A stretch of DNA of 64,000 bases, taken from an uncultured Bacteroidales bacterium. GTDB taxonomy: Bacteria; Bacteroidota; Bacteroidia; Bacteroidales; UBA932. The notes below the pieces were generated by a model. The model saw only the letters and a list, made by a program, of their open reading frames with translations. It ran no database searches and had not been told where the DNA came from. The stretch's first letter is position 1; each line of letters opens with the position of its first letter. Below, piece by piece: positions 18,101 through 25,470 of the stretch. Where the stretch lies: contig ONEF01000003.1 in NCBI GenBank assembly GCA_900316795.1, forward strand, positions 62,001 through 126,000, written 5' to 3'. The position numbers and the translations under genes are program-made.

Positions 18101-18464
18101 CTCCCCAGTCGAGCTGAAACTTTCCAGGTGTCCCATTCTCAACCCCACCTGGTACACTTTCACCCCAAAAGCGTGCAAGGTGTCCCTTCCCAAACCCTCT
18201 TTTTCAGTGAAGCCAGAAGCAGAAACGCTCTCAAATGCTCCCAACCTCTTTTCTTCAGCGAAGTAAGCAGCACTTTAAACTTTTAGCATTATCTTTGGAG
18301 GATAATAGCTCGCACAGTTTTTGCTTGCCCAAAGAGCTATGGCAAAAAGATGAAGCGGGCTATGGCAGCATCGTGGCAACTGCTATCGTTGGACATTTTA
18401 AGGAAGATTTAAGGAAGATTTAAGGAAAATTTTAAGGAAAAGAATATAAATAACATCAAACAAT
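18101..18464. other. Intergenic region between truA and exbB-like gene
   Basis: This 364-base gap contains no convincing gene; a 62-residue frame at 18235-18423 has no recognisable features. A short inverted repeat CCAGGTG...CACCTGG lies at 18124-18152 without a T-run. TATCTTTG at 18290-18297 matches the -7 consensus TAnnTTTG, but the -33 box is poor and the leader would be about 160 bases. From about 18397 to 18440 there are imperfect direct repeats of AGGAAGATTTA. Confidence 0.55.
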
Positions 18465-19181
18465 ATGACATTGCTTACATTTCTACTTCAGGCAGAAACC
18501 GCAGAGGCCATTCAGGAAGCCGCCGCTACGGTTGCCACCCAAGAAAAAGTATCGTTATCGATGATTGACATGGCCGTAAAGGGCGGATGGCTGATGATAC
18601 CGCTGGTACTCCTGTCCATCCTTGCCATCTATATCTTCGGCATGAAATGGTGGACAATAAGCCGCGCCTCCAAGATTGACCCTAACTTCATGAAAGACAT
18701 AAGAGACTATATCCACGATGGTAAGATTTCCGCAGCCCAGAACCTGTGCCGCCAGCAGGACACCCCTGTTTCTCACCTGATCGAGAAGGGTATAGAAAGG
18801 ATGGGAAGACCGCTTACCGACATCCAGACAGCTGTAGAGAACATGGGAAACATAGAGGTTGCCAGGCTGGAGAAAGGCCTTCCTACGCTAGCTTCCATAG
18901 CTGGTGGTGCTCCTATGATCGGATTCCTGGGAACTGTGCTCGGCATGGTTCAGGCTTTCTTCAACATGAGCCAGGCAGGAAACAACATAGACATCACGAT
19001 GCTCTCAGGAGGTATCTACACTGCAATGATAACTACCGTAGCCGGCCTTATAGTGGGTATCTTGGCGTACTTTGGCTATAATTACCTGACATCCAAAGTA
19101 TCTGACCTGGTATTCACCCTACAGAGCAACACCATTGAGTTTATGGATCTGCTCCACGAACCAGGAGGGAACGGCAAATAG
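18465..19181 (+). CDS. exbB: MotA/TolQ/ExbB-family proton channel protein
   Basis: The 238-residue product has a first membrane helix at about residues 45-65 (LMIPLVLLSILAIYIFGMKW). A cytoplasmic loop follows, then the family core with two more helices (GGAPMIGFLGTVLGMVQAFF and IYTAMITTVAGLIVGILAYF). The conserved 'FLGTVLGM' and 'TAMITTVAGL' segments form the ion path. It energises an envelope complex together with the ExbD/TolR and TonB/TolA-like products encoded immediately downstream. Assignment to the Exb rather than Tol version is not decided by sequence alone. Confidence 0.92.
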   Translation: MTLLTFLLQAETAEAIQEAAATVATQEKVSLSMIDMAVKGGWLMIPLVLLSILAIYIFGMKWWTISRASKIDPNFMKDIRDYIHDGKISAAQNLCRQQDTPVSHLIEKGIERMGRPLTDIQTAVENMGNIEVARLEKGLPTLASIAGGAPMIGFLGTVLGMVQAFFNMSQAGNNIDITMLSGGIYTAMITTVAGLIVGILAYFGYNYLTSKVSDLVFTLQSNTIEFMDLLHEPGGNGK

Positions 19182-19228
19182 AAGGACACAAGAAGTCATT
19201 TGCATTTAACTTGATTCAAAATCAACAT

Positions 19229-19253
19229 ATTCGCCGTGATAATCATTATCGCG
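19229..19253. promoter_or_regulatory. Near-palindrome in the exbB-exbD gap
   Basis: CGTGATAAT, one spacer base, then ATTATCGCG forms an inverted repeat with one mismatch, in the 97-base gap before exbD. It could be an operator or a small RNA hairpin. No T-run follows, so it is not a typical terminator. Confidence 0.4.
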
Positions 19254-19278
19254 AGAAATATGGAAATATAAAACAGAT

Positions 19279-19692
19279 ATGGCAATAAAGCAACGTAACA
19301 AGGTGAATGCTTCATTCAGCATGTCCTCGATGACCGACATCGTGTTCCTGCTGCTGATATTCTTCCTTGTTACATCAACACTCATAAACCCTAACGCCCT
19401 GAAGCTTCTGCTGCCAAAGAGCACCAACCAGATCTCGGCCAAGCCTCAGGTGAGCGTATCTGTAAAGCACTACCAGGAGACCAACACTTTCTCCTACCAC
19501 ATAAACGGAAACCGGCAGGAAACCCCGTTCGAGCAGGTGGAAGTTTCCATCCAGGCGCTTCTACAGAATACGGAAGAACCTACCTTCACGATAATGGCAG
19601 ACCAGAGCGTGCCTATCGAGAAGGTTGTGGAACTGATGAACATTGCAAAGCGAAACCAGTATAAGGTAATTCTTGCAACCTCTCCGGAGTAA
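19279..19692 (+). CDS. exbD: ExbD/TolR-family protein
   Basis: The 137-residue product has the typical short cytoplasmic N-terminus (NKVNASFSMSSMTDIVFLLL), with the essential Asp of the membrane helix in MTDIVFLLLIFFLVTSTL. A periplasmic ExbD domain ends in IMADQSVPIEKVVELMNIAK. It forms the proton-driven motor with the ExbB-type protein. The gene lies 97 bases after exbB and 29 before tonB. An ATCGCGAT octamer is in the gap to tonB. Confidence 0.92.
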   Translation: MAIKQRNKVNASFSMSSMTDIVFLLLIFFLVTSTLINPNALKLLLPKSTNQISAKPQVSVSVKHYQETNTFSYHINGNRQETPFEQVEVSIQALLQNTEEPTFTIMADQSVPIEKVVELMNIAKRNQYKVILATSPE

Positions 19693-19721
19693 TATATTCA
19701 TCGCGATAAAAAAAACGAAAA

Positions 19722-20483
19722 ATGTACTCCCTTACAAAGCAGCAGAGACAGACCAGAGAAGGTCAGAAAATAGGCGTGGGACTCACCATAGCCTTCCACG
19801 TGGTGCTGCTCTTTGTCCTGGGAGTTACTGGGTTCAAACTGGTTTACCCCCCGCCTGCGGAAAAAGGGATCCTGCTGGAAATACCTATAGAAGAAGTTCC
19901 GCAGAAAGCCGTGCCTAAGAAGTCTCAGGAACCGAGAGCCCCGGAGCCGGATCCGACAAAGGAAGTCAACATCGTCCAGAAGGCCAAGGCTCCTTTGCAG
20001 AGCGACAAGTCCAATGCCGGCAAACCAGCTACCGCACAGGGCAAGGGCGATGTAGAAATCCCTGAGCCTAAGAGGGAAATAGACAAACGCGCCCTCTTCC
20101 CGAGCGCAGACAACAAGAAAGACACCGGCAAGCCGCAGACTGCTGAAGAAGCATCCGGCGACCTCAAGGCCGGGCATTCCAAAGGCAACACGGAAAACGG
20201 AAAGCTCAACGGGAAGCCATCCGTAAGACTCGAAGGAAGATCAACTCTCGGCTCCCTTCCTCTTCCGGCCTATACCGTGAACGAAAGCGGAACGGTTGTA
20301 GTGAAAATCGTGGTCAACGAGCAAGGCGTCGTGACCAACGCCATCCCCGGCCAGAAAGGCACCACCACCAATAACTCAACTCTTTGGAACGCAGCCAAGC
20401 AGGCCGCTCTCAAGGCCCGCTTCTCCCCTTCCGACGCCCCTACCCAGGTAGGCTACATTACCTACATCTTCACTTTGAAATAG
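19722..20483 (+). CDS. tonB: TonB/TolA-like energy transducer
   Basis: The 253-residue product has one N-terminal membrane helix (VGLTIAFHVVLLFVLGVTGF, about 18-38). A Pro/Lys/Glu-rich periplasm-spanning region follows (residues 45-165), then a C-terminal TonB-like domain (YTVNESGTVVVKIVVNEQGV to QVGYITYIFTLK). With the exbB and exbD genes upstream it makes a complete energy-coupling module that could drive outer-membrane receptors such as the one at the left end of the window. A TolA-like role is an alternative. Its last 14 bases overlap the end of the convergent M64 peptidase gene. Confidence 0.88.
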   Translation: MYSLTKQQRQTREGQKIGVGLTIAFHVVLLFVLGVTGFKLVYPPPAEKGILLEIPIEEVPQKAVPKKSQEPRAPEPDPTKEVNIVQKAKAPLQSDKSNAGKPATAQGKGDVEIPEPKREIDKRALFPSADNKKDTGKPQTAEEASGDLKAGHSKGNTENGKLNGKPSVRLEGRSTLGSLPLPAYTVNESGTVVVKIVVNEQGVVTNAIPGQKGTTTNNSTLWNAAKQAALKARFSPSDAPTQVGYITYIFTLK

Positions 20484-21762
20484 AAATTGTCTGGTAATCT
20501 ATCATCCGCGATATTGCTCTCCGGCAGACAGGGCAGAAGAGAGGATAAGTGTTGTCCCTCATCCTGCAGGTAGGATACGGACGGTAGATACCCTCGGACA
20601 GATATCCGCCACCTTCATAGATTCCCACCTTGTAGTCAGATTCAACGAGAGTTCTGTAGGCAGGCAGCCTCTGGTCCGCCTTTGTAACAATCCCGCTTTT
20701 CTCGACAAGGTCTTTCCACTTGGAATCAAAGTTTACAAGGGTGGTGATGTTCGGCTCCCAAGGCTCGGTATAGAGGTCGTACTGGTCTGTGCCGTCATCA
20801 TAGAAGTACTCGTCTGCCAATCCTGCAAAGCTGTGGCCGAACTCGTGCACCACCACCGGCATCGCCCAGCGGTTGTGAGCTGCCGTAAGGACGTATGAGT
20901 TGTATATGCCGCCACCGCCGTAGTTATCTGTGTTGGCGAGAATTATGATGTGCTCGTAAGGCACGCTGGCCAAAGCGTCGTGAAGGTCGAAAAGATGCAG
21001 GGTTGTAAGGTAACGGTCTGAGTAGAAGGTGCTGAAACTTGAAGAAAAGGCCGTCTGCTTCCACTCCCCTTTCAGAGGGATGCTCACTCCGCTTTCCTTG
21101 CTCTCGACCGGAACCGCTATGAAGTTCAGTTTGTCCGCCTTGCCCTTGAAAGGCTCGTAACTCAGAATCTGGTCTGCGGTTTCTTTTGCATCGCGATAAA
21201 AAATCTCCATCTCTTCTTTTGTATAGCCTTCTCCTACAATGGCGATGTCAATAGCCTCCTTACTGTCTCCTCCCTTGTGGACATAGCGGCATTTGTCTAA
21301 CGTATAAGGAGATACAACTGGACGGATAAGAATATCCGAAGGGTCCACAAGATGAGTCATCAAGGCTGTCACGCTGTCTCTCTTGTCCAGAATCCGGATG
21401 GTGACATACGCCTTGTCCTTGGGCATCGGAACAAGGAACACGTTCTCAAAAGCCTTTCTGGTATGCAAGGCCTCTGGCGTGCACTGCCATTCGGAAAACA
21501 AAGTTGAGAAGGAATTGCAGTAAATGACAGCGTTTGTGGCTGAATCTCTCACGGTTATCTGGCCGTTTCCCCTTAGCGGCAGATTGTCCGTATTGACGGT
21601 CCGCCCCCACCAGCCCTCCAGCCTTCCCGTCTTTGCAAGGGAAATCTCCGTATGAGTTGCATCACCCGAAAAGATATAGTCCAGCCTCAGCGTATAGTCT
21701 GCAGAAAATACATAACTAATGGAAAGGACCAATGCCGCTAAAAAAGAAAAAAGTGTTTTCAT
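20470..21762 (-). CDS. Secreted M64-family zinc peptidase
   Basis: The 430-residue product has a signal peptide (MKTLFSFLAALVLSISYVFS). An N-terminal beta domain comes first, then a catalytic domain with HEFGHSFAGLADEY (His306 and His310 as zinc ligands), the family M64 (IgA-peptidase-like) signature. The C-terminus has CRMRDN...FCPVCRRAISRMID, another conserved M64 feature. The protein is likely periplasmic or secreted. The natural substrate is unknown; the family name reflects one characterised member. The gene ends within the 3' end of tonB on the opposite strand. Confidence 0.88.
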   Translation of the reverse strand: MKTLFSFLAALVLSISYVFSADYTLRLDYIFSGDATHTEISLAKTGRLEGWWGRTVNTDNLPLRGNGQITVRDSATNAVIYCNSFSTLFSEWQCTPEALHTRKAFENVFLVPMPKDKAYVTIRILDKRDSVTALMTHLVDPSDILIRPVVSPYTLDKCRYVHKGGDSKEAIDIAIVGEGYTKEEMEIFYRDAKETADQILSYEPFKGKADKLNFIAVPVESKESGVSIPLKGEWKQTAFSSSFSTFYSDRYLTTLHLFDLHDALASVPYEHIIILANTDNYGGGGIYNSYVLTAAHNRWAMPVVVHEFGHSFAGLADEYFYDDGTDQYDLYTEPWEPNITTLVNFDSKWKDLVEKSGIVTKADQRLPAYRTLVESDYKVGIYEGGGYLSEGIYRPYPTCRMRDNTYPLFCPVCRRAISRMIDYQTISISK

Positions 21763-21765
21763 TGG

Positions 21766-22680
21766 TTACTGTATATACCCGAAGCGTTTGAGCTCCTTCT
21801 TGTTCTCTCTCCAGGACGGGTCAACCTTGACGAAGATCTTCAGGAAAACTTTCTTCTCGAAGAACTTTTCCATGTCTTTGCGGGCCTGGGTTCCTACCCT
21901 CTTTAGGGCCATGCCCCGCTTTCCGATGATGATTCCCTTCTGAGACTCCCTGACCACATTTATCACGGCTTCAATGGAATACATCTCTTCTTCCTCTATG
22001 AACTGTTCAATCACAACCTCCGTACAGTAAGGGATTTCCTTGCTGTAATTCTCCAGTATCTTCTCGCGGAGGATTTCGGATGCGAAGAAGCGGAGGTTTT
22101 TGTCGGTGAACACATCCCTGTCATACCAGGCGTGCTGCTGCGGGAGCAGGGAGACTATCTTGTTCAGAAGGAGGTCAGTATTGATTTTGTTCAGGGCGCT
22201 CATCGGGAGGATGTCAGCCTTTGGAACAAGACCGTGCCACTTTTCCACCAGGTTCTCTAATGTCTGAGAGTCTCGGCTATGCTTATTCACTTCCTCAATC
22301 TTGTCTATCTTGTTGACAACGACAATCACCGGAACTGACAGCAGGTTGAGCTTGTCCACATACTCCTTGTTCTTTTCTGAAGACTCATAGACATCTGTGA
22401 CATAGATAATTATGTCAGCGTCTCCGATGGCTGTGTCCACAAAGTTCATCATTGCCTCCTGAAGTTCGTATGAAGGCTTGAGGATACCGGGAGTGTCGGA
22501 GAACACTATCTGGTAGTCGTCTCCGTTGACGATTCCCATTATGCGGTGGCGGGTAGTCTGGGCTTTGGCGGTAACGATGGAGAGTTTCTCCCCTACCAGG
22601 GCGTTCATCAATGTGGATTTCCCTACGTTCGGGTTACCGATGATGTTGACAAAGCCTGAACGGTTGATTTTGTCTTCCAT
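21766..22680 (-). CDS. era: GTPase Era
   Basis: The 304-residue product shows the GTPase motifs G1 (GNPNVGKST), G2 region (TAKAQTTRHRI), G3 (SDTPGI) and G4 (VVNKIDKI). A C-terminal KH domain follows (GIIIGKRGMALKRVGTQARK). Era binds the 3' end of 16S rRNA and helps 30S subunit assembly. Length and domain order are normal. The pseudouridine synthase gene lies 15 bases upstream on the same strand, so two ribosome-maturation genes appear to be co-transcribed. Confidence 0.96.
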   Translation of the reverse strand: MEDKINRSGFVNIIGNPNVGKSTLMNALVGEKLSIVTAKAQTTRHRIMGIVNGDDYQIVFSDTPGILKPSYELQEAMMNFVDTAIGDADIIIYVTDVYESSEKNKEYVDKLNLLSVPVIVVVNKIDKIEEVNKHSRDSQTLENLVEKWHGLVPKADILPMSALNKINTDLLLNKIVSLLPQQHAWYDRDVFTDKNLRFFASEILREKILENYSKEIPYCTEVVIEQFIEEEEMYSIEAVINVVRESQKGIIIGKRGMALKRVGTQARKDMEKFFEKKVFLKIFVKVDPSWRENKKELKRFGYIQ

Positions 22681-22695
22681 ACGGTCAGAGGATTG

Positions 22696-24054
22696 TTATT
22701 CGTAAGATCCCATCTTGAGGATTGCCAGTTCCTTGTCCGTGAGGAAGCGCCACTGGCCTCTGCGGAGGTTCTTCTTGGTAAGGCCGGCAAAATACACACG
22801 GTCCAGTTTGACAACCTTGTAGCCAAGACTCTCAAAGATTCTCCTGACGATGCGGTTGCGGCCGCTATGTATTTCTATTCCCACCTGTGTCTGGTCTCCA
22901 TCAACATAAGACAGGGCATCAGCGCTTATCATACCATCATCAAGATAGATGCCCTTGAGTATCTTGTCAAAATCAGACTGCTTGAGATTGGAGTCCAGAG
23001 ACACCTGATATATCTTCTTTTTGTTGTAGGAAGGATGGGTAAGTTTCTCGGTAAGTTCTCCGTCATTTGTAATCAGAAGCACTCCGGTCGTATCCCTGTC
23101 CAGGCGGCCAACCGGGTAAACTCTCTGATGGCATTTCCCTGCGACAAGGTCAAGGACAGTCTTGCGGCCCTGCGGATCATCAGTTGTTGTCACGCAATTC
23201 TTTGGCTTGTTCATCAGAATATAGACTTTCTCCTCACCCATGATGACCTTGTCGTCAAACTTAACCTCGTCATTCTGGAACACTTTGGTTCCCAATTCCG
23301 TGACAACCTGACCGTTAACTGTTACAAGCCCCTGCACTATGTATTCGTCAGCTTCTCTTCTGGAGCAGATTCCGGAGTTGGCTATGAAACGGTTCAGACG
23401 GATTCCTTCTTCTCCGTTGGCCTTAGGCTTGCGTGGTTTTGGAGTGTAAGCCTCAGCTCTTGGCTTTCTGCCTTGCACAACAGCAGGACGGTCTTCCAGC
23501 TGGCTGCGTACATCTTCAAACTGGCTGCGGGTACGTTTTGTCTTGGCTGGAGCTTCCGGTCTCTCGGAGAACGCCCTGCGGATTGCGGAGGAAGTCCTGC
23601 CGGAAGTTGAAGAAATCCTTCTCGGCGATGCGGAAGAAGTACGCCTTGGAGCAGCGGAGCCGCTTCTCCTTGATGCGAATGAGGCTCTTCTTGGAGCGGT
23701 GGAATCACCTCTTCCCGGTGCGGATGACGCTCTTCTTGGAGCGGTGGAATCACTCCTTCTCGGTGCGGATGACGCTCTTCTTGGAGCGGTGGAATCACCT
23801 CTTCTCGGTGCGGATGACGCTCTTCTCGGAGCGGTGGTATCACCTCTCCTCGGTGCGGATGATGTTCTCCTCGGAGAAGAAGAAGACGCTTTTCTCATCG
23901 CTGAGGAAGATCTTCTCGGAGATTCGGATTCTTCTCCTCTTGATACAAGTTTGCGGCCTGTCTTCAGCGACGGTCTTTTTGCGGAAGGTTTTCTTCCGTC
24001 AGATGTTTTTCTGGTTCTGGAAGCTGACCTTCCTTTATTCTCTGTTCTTGCCAT
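22696..24054 (-). CDS. rluB: RluB/RsuA-family 23S rRNA pseudouridine synthase with repetitive basic N-terminus
   Basis: The 452-residue product ends in a normal RsuA/RluB enzyme. An S4 RNA-binding domain lies at about residues 217-265 (IRLNRFIANSGICSRREADE), and the catalytic Asp in VGRLDRDTTGVLLITNDGEL. The first roughly 215 residues are not part of the family: they are Ser, Arg, Pro and Ala rich. Residues about 67-140 contain 15-residue repeats related to TAPRRASSAPRRGDS. Many members in Bacteroidota have basic low-complexity N-termini, so this is probably an RNA-contacting extension; that is inferred. It lies upstream of era in the same direction. Confidence 0.9.
   Translation of the reverse strand: MARTENKGRSASRTRKTSDGRKPSAKRPSLKTGRKLVSRGEESESPRRSSSAMRKASSSSPRRTSSAPRRGDTTAPRRASSAPRRGDSTAPRRASSAPRRSDSTAPRRASSAPGRGDSTAPRRASFASRRSGSAAPRRTSSASPRRISSTSGRTSSAIRRAFSERPEAPAKTKRTRSQFEDVRSQLEDRPAVVQGRKPRAEAYTPKPRKPKANGEEGIRLNRFIANSGICSRREADEYIVQGLVTVNGQVVTELGTKVFQNDEVKFDDKVIMGEEKVYILMNKPKNCVTTTDDPQGRKTVLDLVAGKCHQRVYPVGRLDRDTTGVLLITNDGELTEKLTHPSYNKKKIYQVSLDSNLKQSDFDKILKGIYLDDGMISADALSYVDGDQTQVGIEIHSGRNRIVRRIFESLGYKVVKLDRVYFAGLTKKNLRRGQWRFLTDKELAILKMGSYE
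23635..23856 (-). repeat. 45-bp in-frame tandem repeats in rluB N-terminal region
   Basis: About four to five copies of a 45-base unit encode variants of TAPRRASSAPRRGDS. The plus-strand form contains the word GGAGCGGTGGAATCACCTCT or close variants. Copies differ by a few bases (GDS, SDS, GRGDS), so the array is not brand-new. Confidence 0.88.
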
Positions 24055-24151
24055 ATAATTATGCCAGTTGATGTTACTTATTAGATTGAATGCTGCAAAT
24101 GTAGCCGATTTGAACTATTTTTCCTACTTTTACGCGACTAAAAATCCAGTC

Positions 24152-25411
24152 ATGGACAGAAAGAGAATTGTGATGAGGTCTCCGGTGGTCAGGGAGAATG
24201 TGAAGGTTGCCCTAAAATCCATCAAAAGCAACAAACTCAGAAGTGTGCTAACCATACTGATGGTTGCTGTCGGGATTACTTCCCTGCTGGGGATCCTGAC
24301 AGCTACAGAAGCTTTGAAGCACCAGGTAAACGAGAGTTTTGCCTCCATAGGAAGCCAGTCTTTCTACATTCAGCCGGAATTCCGATCTTCGGGCGAAAGG
24401 ACAGGAAGAATACGCAACAACCAGAATATAAGCTACTTTCAGGCAACTTCATTTAAAGATGCCTTCAAGCCTGAGACTCCTTGTGTGGTAACCGTATTTT
24501 CCAGGGGAGGGAGTGCAATAAAGAGAGGCGAAAGGACTACCAGCCCAAACTCGTCTTTCTATATGGCTGATGAAGACTACACCACTTTCAGCAACTTGAC
24601 CATAAAACAGGGAAGGGCCTTGAGCAAGAAAGACATCATTGACGCTTCCTTCGTCTGCCTGCTTGGAAGCAATGTCGCGTCAACCCTGTTTGACCCCAAA
24701 GAGAATCCGCTCGGCGGCAACATAAGCCTCAACGGAACTTCCTATATGGTGGTGGGCGTATTGGACAAGAGTTCCTCCGGCGGAATGTACAACAGCGTTG
24801 ACCAGAGTATCATCATTCCCGTAACCAATGGAAGGGCCAGGTTCTCCGCCAGTTCATTCTCCATAGGAGTAAGGCCTGTTTCCGCCCAGTCCAGCACCGA
24901 AAGCGTATATGCCCAGGCAGAAAACACATTCCGCGCAGTAAGGAGACTGGCTCCGTCCGACAGGTCAGACTTTTACATCAGCTACAACGAGACCATGGCC
25001 CAGGAAGCCGGCAAAACCCTCAGGACCATAACCATCATAGCCGCCATCATAGGCCTGATAACCTTGCTCGGCGCTGCTGTCGGACTTATGAACATCATGC
25101 TTGTGAGCGTAAAGGAAAGAACGGCTGAAATCGGTATCAGGAAAGCCATCGGAGCGTCTTCTGCCATCATAAGGCAACAGTTTCTGGTAGAGAGTATCAC
25201 CATAGCTCAAATAGGCTGCATAATCGGCATCATATTAGGTATCCTGGCCGGGAACCTGGTAGCTATGCTGATGGACGCGACCGCGTTCATACCTTGGGGC
25301 TGGGTAGTCATTGCCGTCATCATCTGCATAGTGGTAGGAGTCGCCAGCGGCTATCTCCCTGCCAAGAAGGCTGCCGCACTTGACCCGATAGAAGCTCTCA
25401 GGTACGAATAG
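24152..25411 (+). CDS. MacB/FtsX-type ABC transporter permease
   Basis: The product of 419 residues has an N-terminal cytoplasmic stretch ([20 protein letters not shown]) and a first membrane helix. A periplasmic MacB_PCD domain of about 220 residues follows, then three C-terminal membrane helices with the FtsX motif ([20 protein letters not shown], then [18 protein letters not shown]). The ending [17 protein letters not shown] is typical of the family. The start at 24152 ([11 protein letters not shown]) is preferred to the TTG at 24068. No ATPase or membrane-fusion gene is adjacent, so its partner must be encoded elsewhere. Likely roles are export or lipoprotein handling. Confidence 0.88.
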   Translation: MDRKRIVMRSPVVRENVKVALKSIKSNKLRSVLTILMVAVGITSLLGILTATEALKHQVNESFASIGSQSFYIQPEFRSSGERTGRIRNNQNISYFQATSFKDAFKPETPCVVTVFSRGGSAIKRGERTTSPNSSFYMADEDYTTFSNLTIKQGRALSKKDIIDASFVCLLGSNVASTLFDPKENPLGGNISLNGTSYMVVGVLDKSSSGGMYNSVDQSIIIPVTNGRARFSASSFSIGVRPVSAQSSTESVYAQAENTFRAVRRLAPSDRSDFYISYNETMAQEAGKTLRTITIIAAIIGLITLLGAAVGLMNIMLVSVKERTAEIGIRKAIGASSAIIRQQFLVESITIAQIGCIIGIILGILAGNLVAMLMDATAFIPWGWVVIAVIICIVVGVASGYLPAKKAAALDPIEALRYE

Positions 25412-25434
25412 CCGATTCAAAACACTATTTTTTG

Positions 25435-25442
25435 TAACTTTG
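25435..25442 (+). promoter_or_regulatory. Possible -7 box for parC
   Basis: TAACTTTG matches the Bacteroidales -7 consensus TAnnTTTG, 28 bases before the parC ATG. No good TTTG lies at the expected distance upstream, so support is partial. Confidence 0.45.
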
Positions 25443-25470
25443 CCCAGATTGAAACTAAAGATTATTGGAC

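Noticed and set aside
18235..18423. 62-residue ORF between truA and the exbB-like gene
   Set aside because: No conserved pattern, odd composition, and it covers the -7-like box. Treated as noncoding.
22693..23610. 305-residue plus-strand frame opposite rluB
   Set aside because: It is complementary to the S4 and catalytic domains of a well-defined enzyme.
24125..24132. TACTTTTA as promoter of the permease gene
   Set aside because: Final base differs from consensus and the nearest TTTG is only 12 bases upstream. Too weak to list.
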